A stretch of 34,778 nucleotides of DNA from an uncultured Collinsella sp. GTDB lineage: Bacteria > Actinomycetota > Coriobacteriia > Coriobacteriales > Coriobacteriaceae. Position 1 is the first letter of the stretch. Every line of letters starts with the position of its first letter. The DNA lies in the NCBI GenBank assembly GCA_900757185.1, contig CAAEMX010000004.1, forward strand, positions 1 to 34,778, in the 5' to 3' direction. A model generated the notes under the pieces. The model saw only the letters and a program-made list of their open reading frames with translations, made no database searches and was not told where the DNA came from. The translations under genes and the position numbers were made by a program. Below are positions 7,791 through 13,954 of this stretch, in pieces.

Positions 7791-7850
7791 ATTGTACTCA
7801 CGCAGGCGCAAGCTGATATACCAGATGTGGTATCTCAACTTAGATACCAC
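7791..7850 (-). promoter_or_regulatory. glmS promoter region with a TGGTATCT palindrome
   Basis: TACAAT on the minus strand (7791-7796) is a good -10, about 75 bases from the glmS start; no strong -35 is seen. Upstream, GTGGTATCT-N6-AGATACCAC (7827-7835 and 7842-7850) is a perfect 9-bp inverted repeat, with a further TACCA half-site at about 7819. TGGTAT/ATACCA half-sites resemble those of NagR-type GntR regulators of amino-sugar genes, which would suit glmS. That link is an inference. Confidence 0.45.
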
Positions 7851-7874
7851 CCGATGCACACATGCCCAGCCGGT

Positions 7875-7917
7875 CCAAACCGCCACAATGGGGACAGGAA
7901 CCTTTGTGGTGGTTTGG
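7875..7917 (+). repeat. CCAAACC hairpin element with GGGACAGG core, left partner
   Basis: CCAAACCGCCACA (7875-7887) and TGTGGTGGTTTGG (7905-7917) pair with one mismatch around ATGGGGACAGGAACCTT. The 25 bases at 7892-7916 recur inverted at 8105-8129 with a single difference. Confidence 0.8.
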
Positions 7918-7947
7918 AACGGGGCGGCGCTCTGTCCCAGCGAAAGA

Positions 7948-8083
7948 TCTCGATCTGTAACATCTGGGGCTCCGGAAGCCGGCTTAGTGTTACAGATCGA
8001 GACATTACAGTTCGACCCCTGCACTATGTCTTGATCTGTAACAGGTAGAGCCGGTTTTGCCGTCCAGATGTTACAGATCGAGA
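7948..8083. repeat. Four alternating 15-mers at 40-41 bp spacing
   Basis: TCTCGATCTGTAACA occurs at 7948-7962 (+), 7988-8002 (-), 8029-8043 (+, one mismatch) and 8069-8083 (-). The starts are 40, 41 and 40 bases apart. Each plus/minus pair is a perfect or near-perfect inverted repeat over a 25-base spacer, so the block can form two similar hairpins. The layout is that of two REPIN-like units in tandem, or of a multi-site operator. Confidence 0.85.
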
Positions 8084-8104
8084 CAATTGAAGGCCCGGGC
8101 AGCT

Positions 8105-8129
8105 CAAACCACCACAAAGGTGCCTGTCC
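8105..8129 (-). repeat. GGACAGG element, right partner (inverted)
   Basis: This is the reverse complement of 7892-7916 with one difference in 25 bases (C for A). Together the two enclose the four-copy 15-mer block. Confidence 0.75.
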
Positions 8130-8155
8130 ACTTCGTGATGGTCGCGTTGGCAACG

Positions 8156-8208
8156 GCGTTTCCCCAGATAAAACCTGCCAAAATAAACCTGTCCCTTTTT
8201 GGTAGGTT
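8156..8208 (-). repeat. 53-bp dispersed repeat, copy B (inverted)
   Basis: On the minus strand this matches the family: AACCTACC, AAAAAGGGACAGG, TTTATTTTGGCAGGTT, TTATCTGGGGAAACGC. It ends six bases before the extended -10 of the lacI-type gene, so the repeat supplies that promoter's -35 region. Confidence 0.88.
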
Positions 8209-8213
8209 TGGGA

Positions 8214-8222
8214 TGCTACAAT
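8214..8222 (+). promoter_or_regulatory. Extended -10 of the lacI-type gene
   Basis: TGCTACAAT lies 35 bases before the ATG at 8258. The -35 position falls in a T-rich part of the adjacent repeat and does not match TTGACA, so activity would rest on the extended -10. Confidence 0.5.
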
Positions 8223-8257
8223 CTGGCTTGTACTTGAAACGCATCAAAGGGGCCGCT

Positions 8258-9391
8258 ATGGCAAAGGTAAAAATCAGCGACGTCGCGCGCGAGGCCGGGG
8301 TTTCGTTGGGCACGGTTTCCAACGCGCTCAACCATCCCGAAAAGCTGCGCCCCGAGACCCTCAAGCTCATCAACGAGACCATCAATCGCCTTGGCTACCT
8401 GCCCAACCAAAGTGCCCGTCAGCTCGCAGGCGGCACCACCAAGTCCTTTGGCCTGGTCCTCCCCCGTCTCGATCACGGCTTCTCGCTCCAAATTGCCAGC
8501 GGCGCCCATAACGAGGCCCGCAAGCACGGTTACGATCTGCTCATCGCCAACGCCGATAACGACGGCATTCTCCAGGACCATTACCTGCGCTACTTTATGG
8601 GCACGCAGATGTCCGGCGTCATGGTTCAGCCCATGGCGTCCCCCGACTGGCACCCCGCTATGACCAAGATGCCCGTGCCGATCGTCCATCTGGACATCCA
8701 CTGTTCCGAACCCGGTTACTACGTGGCCGCCGACAACGAGGCGCAGGGGCGCATTATCGCCGAGCTCGCCGTTGCCCGTGGCGCACGCCATATCACCGTT
8801 GTGGGCAGAGCGGCATTTATGCAGCTCACCCTGCGCGTACTTGGCATCCACAAGGCCCTTGCCCTGCACCCCGATATCAAGATCGAAGTCATCGACGCCG
8901 GCGAATGGAATACCGCTGCCGACGGCTACAGCATCGGCGCCCAGATTGCCGAGCGCTCCGGCGACGAGCGCCCCGATTTTGTCATCGGCCTGACCGACGT
9001 ACTGGCGTCGGGCGTTATCTCGGCGCTGATAGACAAAGGCATCTCCGTCCCCGAGCAGGTCCGCGTGGCCGGCTGCGACGGCAACCCGCTCGCTTGGAGC
9101 GGATCGGTCCCGCTCACCACGGTAGCACCCCCAGGCTACGAGATTGGCCGCAAGGGCGTTCAATTGCTCATGGAGCAAATCGAGGATAAACCTGCCGCCA
9201 AGACCAAACGAGTCCGCATCGGCTCCGCCGCGCGCACCGTCACCACGGCCACGGCCGCCGAGGACATTAACCGTCAGGAGCTCGTGCGCCCCTTCTTGCT
9301 CGAACGTGTGAGCACCCAAAAGGCCGAGCAGCACCCGACGGGCCCATCCGCGGCCCCAATAACCGACATCAACCTGGGCGCCTACCTGTAA
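8258..9391 (+). CDS. LacI family transcriptional regulator
   Basis: This 377-residue regulator has an N-terminal LacI helix-turn-helix (residues 4-25, ISDVAREAGVSLGTVSNALN) and hinge (LGYLPNQSARQLAGG, about 46-60). A periplasmic-binding-protein-like sugar-sensing domain follows (about 65-335), then a longer than usual polar tail ending in LGAYL. AAAGGGG precedes the ATG. The gene converges on a HAD phosphatase gene at 11012 with an ATPase gene in between. A decayed copy of this lacI gene lies directly against a second HAD gene at 16.7-17.6 kb, so the two genes probably form an ancestral regulator-target pair. The ligand is likely a sugar or sugar phosphate (inference). Confidence 0.95.
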   Translation: MAKVKISDVAREAGVSLGTVSNALNHPEKLRPETLKLINETINRLGYLPNQSARQLAGGTTKSFGLVLPRLDHGFSLQIASGAHNEARKHGYDLLIANADNDGILQDHYLRYFMGTQMSGVMVQPMASPDWHPAMTKMPVPIVHLDIHCSEPGYYVAADNEAQGRIIAELAVARGARHITVVGRAAFMQLTLRVLGIHKALALHPDIKIEVIDAGEWNTAADGYSIGAQIAERSGDERPDFVIGLTDVLASGVISALIDKGISVPEQVRVAGCDGNPLAWSGSVPLTTVAPPGYEIGRKGVQLLMEQIEDKPAAKTKRVRIGSAARTVTTATAAEDINRQELVRPFLLERVSTQKAEQHPTGPSAAPITDINLGAYL

Positions 9392-9394
9392 CAA

Positions 9395-9432
9395 AAAACG
9401 CCGCAACGGGAACAGTCCCGCCGCGGCGTTTT
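9395..9432 (+). terminator. Terminator of the lacI-type gene
   Basis: AAAACGCCGC (9395-9404) pairs with GCGGCGTTTT (9423-9432), with a nested CGGGA/TCCCG stem inside. It begins four bases after the stop codon and ends in a short T-run. Confidence 0.85.
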
Positions 9433-9604
9433 GCTGGCCCCATGTTCCCTCCCCGTTTAGCCGGACCTGCGGCTACGGATATTTATGGAATGTAATCCAT
9501 TTTTCATTAACTTTTTTGTTAAAATAGATTCAATTCCATATTTTTAGATATTTCCTATAAGTATTGATTTTGCTCCAGTTTTTTCTCGCCAAGAAGGGGG
9601 TTTC

Positions 9605-10810
9605 ATGAATCTGATTGATCGCAAACAGTACCTCGACTGGCTCATTTCGTGGAAAGACTCGCACGTCATCAAGGTCGTTTCGGGCGTGCGAAGGTCCGGC
9701 AAATCAAAGCTATTCGAAATCTACCGTAGCTACCTGCGCGATCATGGAATCACAGGCGACCAGGTTATATCCCTCAACTTTGAAGACCTGGAGTTCGAGT
9801 CGCTTACGTCGTATAGAGCACTCTACGACTACATTTCCGCCAGACTCGTCCCCGATAAGATGAACTACGTTTTTCTGGACGAGATACAGCACGTCGAGCA
9901 TTTCGAAAAAGCCGTCGACAGTCTTTTTATCAAGGACAATGTCGACCTCTACATAACCGGTTCCAACGCTTATCTGCTCTCGAGCGAGCTGGCAACTTTG
10001 CTCTCCGGCCGCTACGTAGAGCTCAAGATGCTGCCCCTATCCTTTAAAGAGTTTTGCTCGGCAAAAACCAATGACGGAAAGGCTCCCGCGCAGTTGTTTG
10101 ACGAGTACATCACCCGGGGCTCTTTTCCCTTTATCGCCGAGACGGGCATTCAAGGACCCCAGGCGCGCGATTATCTTATGAGCCTCTACGATACCATCGT
10201 CATACGCGACGTTATCGAACGCCTGAAGGTCTCGGACGTCCCGACCCTGCGCGATATCACCAAGTTCCTACTCCATAGCATTGGAAACCGGATCTCGATT
10301 AAAAAAATCTCCGACACGCTCTCGTCCAACGGCAACAAAACCGACCAGAAAACCGTAGCCAAGTACCTCAAAGGCTTAACAGACAGCCTTGTGCTGTACT
10401 TTGCTCCGCGCTATAACGTGCGCGGTCGGCAGCTTCTTTCAACAAACGGCAAATACTACGCCGTTGACCTTGGACTTAGAGGCGCTCTCGTCAAAACCCA
10501 AAGCAGCGATATCGGTCATATCCTCGAAAATGTTGTTTATCTCGAGCTCCTACGCCGTGGATACGACGTCTACGTGGGCGATATCGACGGCGGGGAAATC
10601 GATTTTGTTGCCCTAAACTCAGACGAGACAGCCTATTTTCAGGTTTCAGCCACAACGCTCGACGAAACTACCCTCAATCGAGAGTTGGCCCCCTTTAAGA
10701 AAGTCCGAGACAACTACCCCAAGACGCTTCTTACGCTCGACACGCTGTTTGCGGACGCGAACTACGAAGGAGTCCGCAAGCGCAACGTGATCGACTGGCT
10801 CCTGGAGTAA
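9605..10810 (+). CDS. ATP-binding protein, AAA_14 plus DUF4143
   Basis: This 401-residue protein belongs to the widespread accessory family with an N-terminal AAA_14 ATPase and a C-terminal DUF4143 domain. Walker A is GVRRSGKS (27-34), Walker B is YVFLDEIQ (88-95), and a sensor-like YITGSNA (116-122) follows. In the C-terminal domain ENVVYLELLRRGYDVY (309-324), GEIDFVA (330-336) and YFQVS (344-348) have the spacing of a PD-(D/E)XK nuclease-like core, but the last motif lacks the usual Lys, so nuclease activity is doubtful. AAGAAGGGGG precedes the ATG. The 130 bases upstream are strikingly AT-rich against a GC-rich background, suggesting horizontal acquisition. It splits a lacI/HAD pair that is adjacent elsewhere in the window. 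Its cellular role is unknown. Confidence 0.92.
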   Translation: MNLIDRKQYLDWLISWKDSHVIKVVSGVRRSGKSKLFEIYRSYLRDHGITGDQVISLNFEDLEFESLTSYRALYDYISARLVPDKMNYVFLDEIQHVEHFEKAVDSLFIKDNVDLYITGSNAYLLSSELATLLSGRYVELKMLPLSFKEFCSAKTNDGKAPAQLFDEYITRGSFPFIAETGIQGPQARDYLMSLYDTIVIRDVIERLKVSDVPTLRDITKFLLHSIGNRISIKKISDTLSSNGNKTDQKTVAKYLKGLTDSLVLYFAPRYNVRGRQLLSTNGKYYAVDLGLRGALVKTQSSDIGHILENVVYLELLRRGYDVYVGDIDGGEIDFVALNSDETAYFQVSATTLDETTLNRELAPFKKVRDNYPKTLLTLDTLFADANYEGVRKRNVIDWLLE

Positions 10811-10877
10811 CTTGTAACGTCATAACCCTCCGCCAGCTCCTTACCAAGGCCGCAGCCCCAGTCGCTTAAAGCACAAT

Positions 10878-10924
10878 GCCCCTCTTATCGGCCAAAACAG
10901 CAATCTTAGCGTGATAAGAGGGGC
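10878..10924 (+). terminator. Hairpin after the ATPase gene
   Basis: GCCCCTCTTATC (10878-10889) and GATAAGAGGGGC (10913-10924) form a perfect 12-bp stem with a 23-base loop. There is no T-run on either strand, so termination is uncertain. It lies between the ends of two convergent genes. Confidence 0.5.
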
Positions 10925-11011
10925 TGACTGCGTCAGCGCCTCCACGCAGGCGCCGTTGCCGCCACCGTCCTGCGAGCTCGGGCGCGGGACATGGCGACTC
11001 GCGTGCAAACG

Positions 11012-11662
11012 CTAGCGCACGGCCTTGACTGCCGCCGCCAGGTCGAACAACGTATCGAGCACGGCCTCGCAGCCATCCACCACGTCCTGCGGCAGCGGCA
11101 CGATATCGGGGACGGCAAAGACATGGCAGCCGGCCGTAATGCCCGAGACGCAGCCGTTGCGAGAATCCTCGACCACGGCGCACTCCTCGGGAGCAAAGCC
11201 CGCGCGCTCGCAGGCAAGCAGATACATCTCGGGGTCGGGCTTGCCGTGCACGACGTCCTCGCCGCAGGTCACCGTTTCAAACTTGTCAAAAAGACCAACC
11301 ATCTTAAGGTTGCGCTCGGCCGTAACGAGGCGCGACGACGTCGCCAGGCCCACGTGATAGCCCGCAGCCAGCAGCTCGTCTATGCACTCGGCGGCGCCGG
11401 CCTTAAGTTCCAGTTCGGTCTTGACCATCTCGTCGCGAATCTCCTTGTGGCGACGATAGATCGCCTCGGTGGTTTCATGGCTGCCGTAATGCTTATCAAG
11501 GATGTCCATAACATCGGGCAGCGTGCGGCCGATAAACTGATGGATCAGCGCTTCATCAATCGCGACCCCCAGCTCAGCAGCGCCCGCTTTCCATGCCTTG
11601 ACGCCCAAACGCTCGGTATCGACCAGCGTTCCGTCCATGTCAAAAATAACAGCCTTGATCAT
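11012..11662 (-). CDS. HAD family phosphatase, beta-phosphoglucomutase-like (copy 1)
   Basis: This 216-residue HAD subfamily IA hydrolase probably acts on a small phosphorylated sugar. Motif I is FDMDGTLVDTE (7-17; nucleophile Asp8, acid/base Asp10), motif II is ATSSR, the motif III lysine is in HGKPDPE, and motif IV acids are in VVEDSRNG. A helical cap sits between motifs I and II, as in beta-phosphoglucomutases. GTGAGGGG precedes the ATG at 11662; the frame is open further upstream, but alignment with the paralogue supports this start. It is 82% identical (39 differences over 216 ungapped positions, counted by eye) to the protein at 16958-17608. It diverges from larE and shares a TATATAACGTATATA upstream motif with its paralogue. 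Confidence 0.93.
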   Translation of the reverse strand: MIKAVIFDMDGTLVDTERLGVKAWKAGAAELGVAIDEALIHQFIGRTLPDVMDILDKHYGSHETTEAIYRRHKEIRDEMVKTELELKAGAAECIDELLAAGYHVGLATSSRLVTAERNLKMVGLFDKFETVTCGEDVVHGKPDPEMYLLACERAGFAPEECAVVEDSRNGCVSGITAGCHVFAVPDIVPLPQDVVDGCEAVLDTLFDLAAAVKAVR

Positions 11663-11717
11663 ATCGGTCCCCTCACCGGATTGCATTACTGCCACTCTAC
11701 CGCACTTTACAAACTTG

Positions 11718-11732
11718 TATATAACGTATATA
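11718..11732. promoter_or_regulatory. TATATAACGTATATA motif upstream of HAD copy 1
   Basis: This 15-bp near-palindrome has TATATA arms around ACG. It lies 55 bases before the HAD start and is shared exactly with the upstream region of HAD copy 2 (17664-17678) inside a longer conserved stretch. It may be the operator of the neighbouring LacI regulator, or the core promoter. Confidence 0.5.
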
Positions 11733-11829
11733 GCATATTGCACTTTCGTTACATAGATAGAAGTCTTATGGCAAGTAACGCATTAGGATTATAGTTTTCG
11801 ATCGAGTACTCAACGATAAGGATCGTTTC

Positions 11830-12708
11830 ATGATTTTAGACACCACGGCACCCGCAGAGGAGCTTCAAGACAAGCTATCGGCGCTCGAACAGCTGCTTTT
11901 GGCATACGGGCGCGTGGCTATCGGGTTTTCCGGCGGCGTTGACAGCAGCTTTTTGGCCGCCGTATGCGCCCGCATCATGCCTACCAACACCCTCCTCGTC
12001 CATCTCACCACGCCGCTCATCGGCACGCCCGAGCAGGCTTCGTTTGAGCGGGCGGTTGACGGGCAGGCCGATGAGGGGCCGCATTTTAAGCTCCCCGTGC
12101 TCAACCTCTCGGTCGATCAGCTGCAGCTCCCCCAGGTAGCCTGCAACGACGCCAACCGCTGCTACTACTGCAAGCGCGCCGGCTTTACCGCCATCGTCAA
12201 CCATGCCAAGTCGCTGGGCTTTCCCACCGTCATCGACGGCAGCAACGCAAGCGACCGCGGCGACTACCGCCCCGGCATGCGCGCCGCCCAGGAGCTCGGC
12301 GTGCGCTCGCCGCTTATGGAGGTCGGCTTTACCAAGGACGAGGAGCGCGAGCTGCTACGCGCCTGGGGCTACCCCGTTTGGAACCTGCCGGCGGGAGCCT
12401 GTCTTGCCACGCGCGTCCCCACGGGCGAGAAGCTTACGCGCGAGAAGGTCGATTTAATCCGCGCCTGCGAGGATTATCTGCACGATCTTGACCTGGCGCA
12501 GGTCCGCGCACGCCTGGTCGGCGGCTGCATGCATATCGAAGCCGCCCCGGCAGATGTCGCCAAGATCGCCGCCCTCGGCAACACCGCGGTCAACGACGGG
12601 GGCAAGGCCCCGCTTCCCGCCGCCATCGAATCTGCCCTGCACAACCTAGGCTGCGGCCATATCTCCCCCGAGGTCACCCCCTACATCCACGGCAACATGA
12701 ACCTTTAG
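11830..12708 (+). CDS. larE: ATP-dependent sacrificial sulfur transferase LarE
   Basis: LarE adenylates and thiolates the pyridinium dinucleotide precursor of the nickel-pincer cofactor used by lactate racemase. The 292-residue protein has the PP-loop SGGVDSS (34-40), CNDANRCYYCK (105-115), and Cys191 in NLPAGACLATRVPTG, matching the position of the sulfur-donating Cys176 of Lactobacillus plantarum LarE. Cys105, Cys111 and Cys114 are additional, so a cluster-containing variant is possible. AAGGA precedes the ATG. The partners larA, larB and larC are not in the window, so here it is an orphan. It diverges from the HAD phosphatase. A two-hairpin repeat starts at the base after its stop codon. 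Confidence 0.92.
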   Translation: MILDTTAPAEELQDKLSALEQLLLAYGRVAIGFSGGVDSSFLAAVCARIMPTNTLLVHLTTPLIGTPEQASFERAVDGQADEGPHFKLPVLNLSVDQLQLPQVACNDANRCYYCKRAGFTAIVNHAKSLGFPTVIDGSNASDRGDYRPGMRAAQELGVRSPLMEVGFTKDEERELLRAWGYPVWNLPAGACLATRVPTGEKLTREKVDLIRACEDYLHDLDLAQVRARLVGGCMHIEAAPADVAKIAALGNTAVNDGGKAPLPAAIESALHNLGCGHISPEVTPYIHGNMNL

Positions 12709-12858
12709 GTTACGCCGTTTTACAAACGGCGTAACCGCTCGGCGCTGCGCAGGCCCCGGGCACGGCAAACTGACGTTCAACTTCACGGGCGCGACCAAAA
12801 GGTCAGCGCCCGCTTGTTTCACGCCACCTTGCCGCACCCGGAACCTGCTCGCTCGCTT
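12709..12858 (+). repeat. Two-hairpin intergenic element, copy 2
   Basis: Hairpin 1 is a perfect 12-bp stem, GTTACGCCGTTT-TAC-AAACGGCGTAAC (12709-12735). Hairpin 2 is CGGGCGC-GACC-AAAA-GGTC-A-GCGCCCG (12786-12812). CTGACGTTCAA and TTTCACGCCACCTTG are conserved with copy 1 at 1448-1596. The copies differ at paired positions in a compensated way: C:G to A:T and C:G to T:A in hairpin 1, and A:T to C:G in hairpin 2. The element begins directly after the larE stop. Confidence 0.78.
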
Positions 12859-12889
12859 ATGCTCAACCTGAACTACATAAATTGTCGCC

Positions 12890-12943
12890 AACCTGCCAAA
12901 AAGGGACAGGTTTATTTTGGCAGGTTTTATCTGGGGAAACGCA
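12890..12943 (+). repeat. 53-bp dispersed repeat, copy C
   Basis: This is the closest match to copy A: AACCTGCCAAAAAGGGACAGG, then TTTATTTTGGCAGGTT and TTATCTGGGGAAACGCAG. As with copy A, its tail ends within a few bases of a terminator-like stem of a leftward gene. Confidence 0.92.
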
Positions 12944-12948
12944 GACAA

Positions 12949-12977
12949 GGCCGCGACACCTATATGGCGTCGCGGCC
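12949..12977 (-). terminator. Terminator-like hairpin of the sugar cluster
   Basis: GGCCGCGAC (12949-12957) and GTCGCGGCC (12969-12977) pair over an 11-base loop just past the NIF3-like gene. On the minus strand it is followed by TTGTC, a weak T-run. Confidence 0.6.
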
Positions 12978-12986
12978 CTGTTCTAT

Positions 12987-13841
12987 TTATGCCAGCACGT
13001 ACTGATACGTATCTCCCATGGGGACAAAAGTAACCAGCAGACCTGCGCCAGCGTCCCCGAGCGCGGCGGGCAGCCATTTCGCCATATACTCCATGCCCGG
13101 CTCCTCGCCATTAAAGTGACCCATATGGATTGCGCATTTTCCCTGACCGAGCATTGCGGCGTCGCGGATGTACTCGCTCACCGTAAAGTCGATAAACTCC
13201 ATGGTCAAAATGCAATCGATGCCTTCGGAGTCGATATGGGCAATCTCGTCGTTATCTCGCCCCATGATGTGCATTGGAATCTCGACATTGCGGACGAGCG
13301 CGTCACCGTCGCCGATCAAGCGCGTCCCGTTTAATCCAAGCTTGTGTACGAGCGCCTGCGCAAGATCGCGGGCCGGCGTTGGCTCAATGCGGTACCTCAT
13401 GAATGTCTCGTCTACCGCGGAGCCAAGCCAGTCCATCTTGACCGCGAATCCGTAAAAGATGCCGTCGACCATCGAACCGTCCGAGGCGAGCGGCACACCC
13501 GAGTGGATATAGTCATGGCAACGCCAGACCGCGCCACCCCATTCGTCAAGCAAAGCGCACTTTGCCTCAAAGGTCTTGTTCCCCGCAACCACTTCACGGC
13601 GGTCTCCGTGGTTCCAGAACAGTGCCTCGTGAGGAACAATCAGGTTAGCGCCAAGCTCCTTGGCACGACGAATCACCTCCGCCGTAGCCCAAATGCATGT
13701 AACTATTCCGGTACATTGCTGATCGATGTCGCCGTAAAGCACCTGATCGCGCGTCGTCGCAAGCTCGATGGGCTTCCCGGCAAAAGCATCAATGCCGTCA
13801 CAGTAGTCCTGGATAGCTTGAATAGCCTCGCTGATAAGCAT
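12987..13841 (-). CDS. Nif3-like dinuclear metal centre protein
   Basis: This 284-residue protein belongs to the NIF3/DUF34 family, whose members form hexamers with a two-metal site. Recent work suggests a role in metabolite repair or GTP cyclohydrolase-like chemistry, but the function here is unproven. Visible family features are the early segment IVTCIWATAEVIRRAKELGANLIVPHEALFW..., where the HEALFWNH block (about 73-80) takes the place of the usual HHPLIF, and a late HMGHFNGEEPGMEYMAKWL carrying further metal ligands. GAAGGGAT lies about 11 bases before the ATG at 13841; an ATG at 13865 has no ribosome-binding site. It follows the PTS gene by 113 bases in the same direction and is probably co-transcribed, so it may act on the imported sugar phosphate (inference). 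Confidence 0.85.
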   Translation of the reverse strand: MLISEAIQAIQDYCDGIDAFAGKPIELATTRDQVLYGDIDQQCTGIVTCIWATAEVIRRAKELGANLIVPHEALFWNHGDRREVVAGNKTFEAKCALLDEWGGAVWRCHDYIHSGVPLASDGSMVDGIFYGFAVKMDWLGSAVDETFMRYRIEPTPARDLAQALVHKLGLNGTRLIGDGDALVRNVEIPMHIMGRDNDEIAHIDSEGIDCILTMEFIDFTVSEYIRDAAMLGQGKCAIHMGHFNGEEPGMEYMAKWLPAALGDAGAGLLVTFVPMGDTYQYVLA

Positions 13842-13954
13842 ATGTAACAATAATCCCTTCGACATAATGTGCGGGGGGCAACATACATACCGCCCTGCAG
13901 AATCATCTTTAGACGGCACATTTTGAACTAGACCGCCTGTCTACGACCGCTTTT

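Larger units (their letters stand above)
7717..8257. other. Gene-free 541-bp region packed with inverted repeats
   Basis: This region lies between the divergent glmS and lacI-type genes. In order it holds the glmS promoter, a TGGTATCT/AGATACCA palindrome, a CCAAACC(G/A)CCACA hairpin with GGGACAGG, four alternating copies of a 15-mer, an inverted partner of the GGACAGG element, copy B of the 53-bp repeat, and the lacI promoter. No open frame here has a ribosome-binding site. Details are given in separate entries. Confidence 0.8.

Noticed and set aside
7717..7860. glmS ribozyme
   Set aside because: The leader is short and lacks the conserved ribozyme core. The inverted repeat there looks like a DNA operator.
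7948..8083. CRISPR array
   Set aside because: The four repeats alternate in orientation, are only 15 bases long and have no cas genes nearby.
10878..10924. Attachment site or mobile-element end for the ATPase gene
   Set aside because: Its 12-bp palindrome is not repeated at the other side of the gene near 9440-9600.
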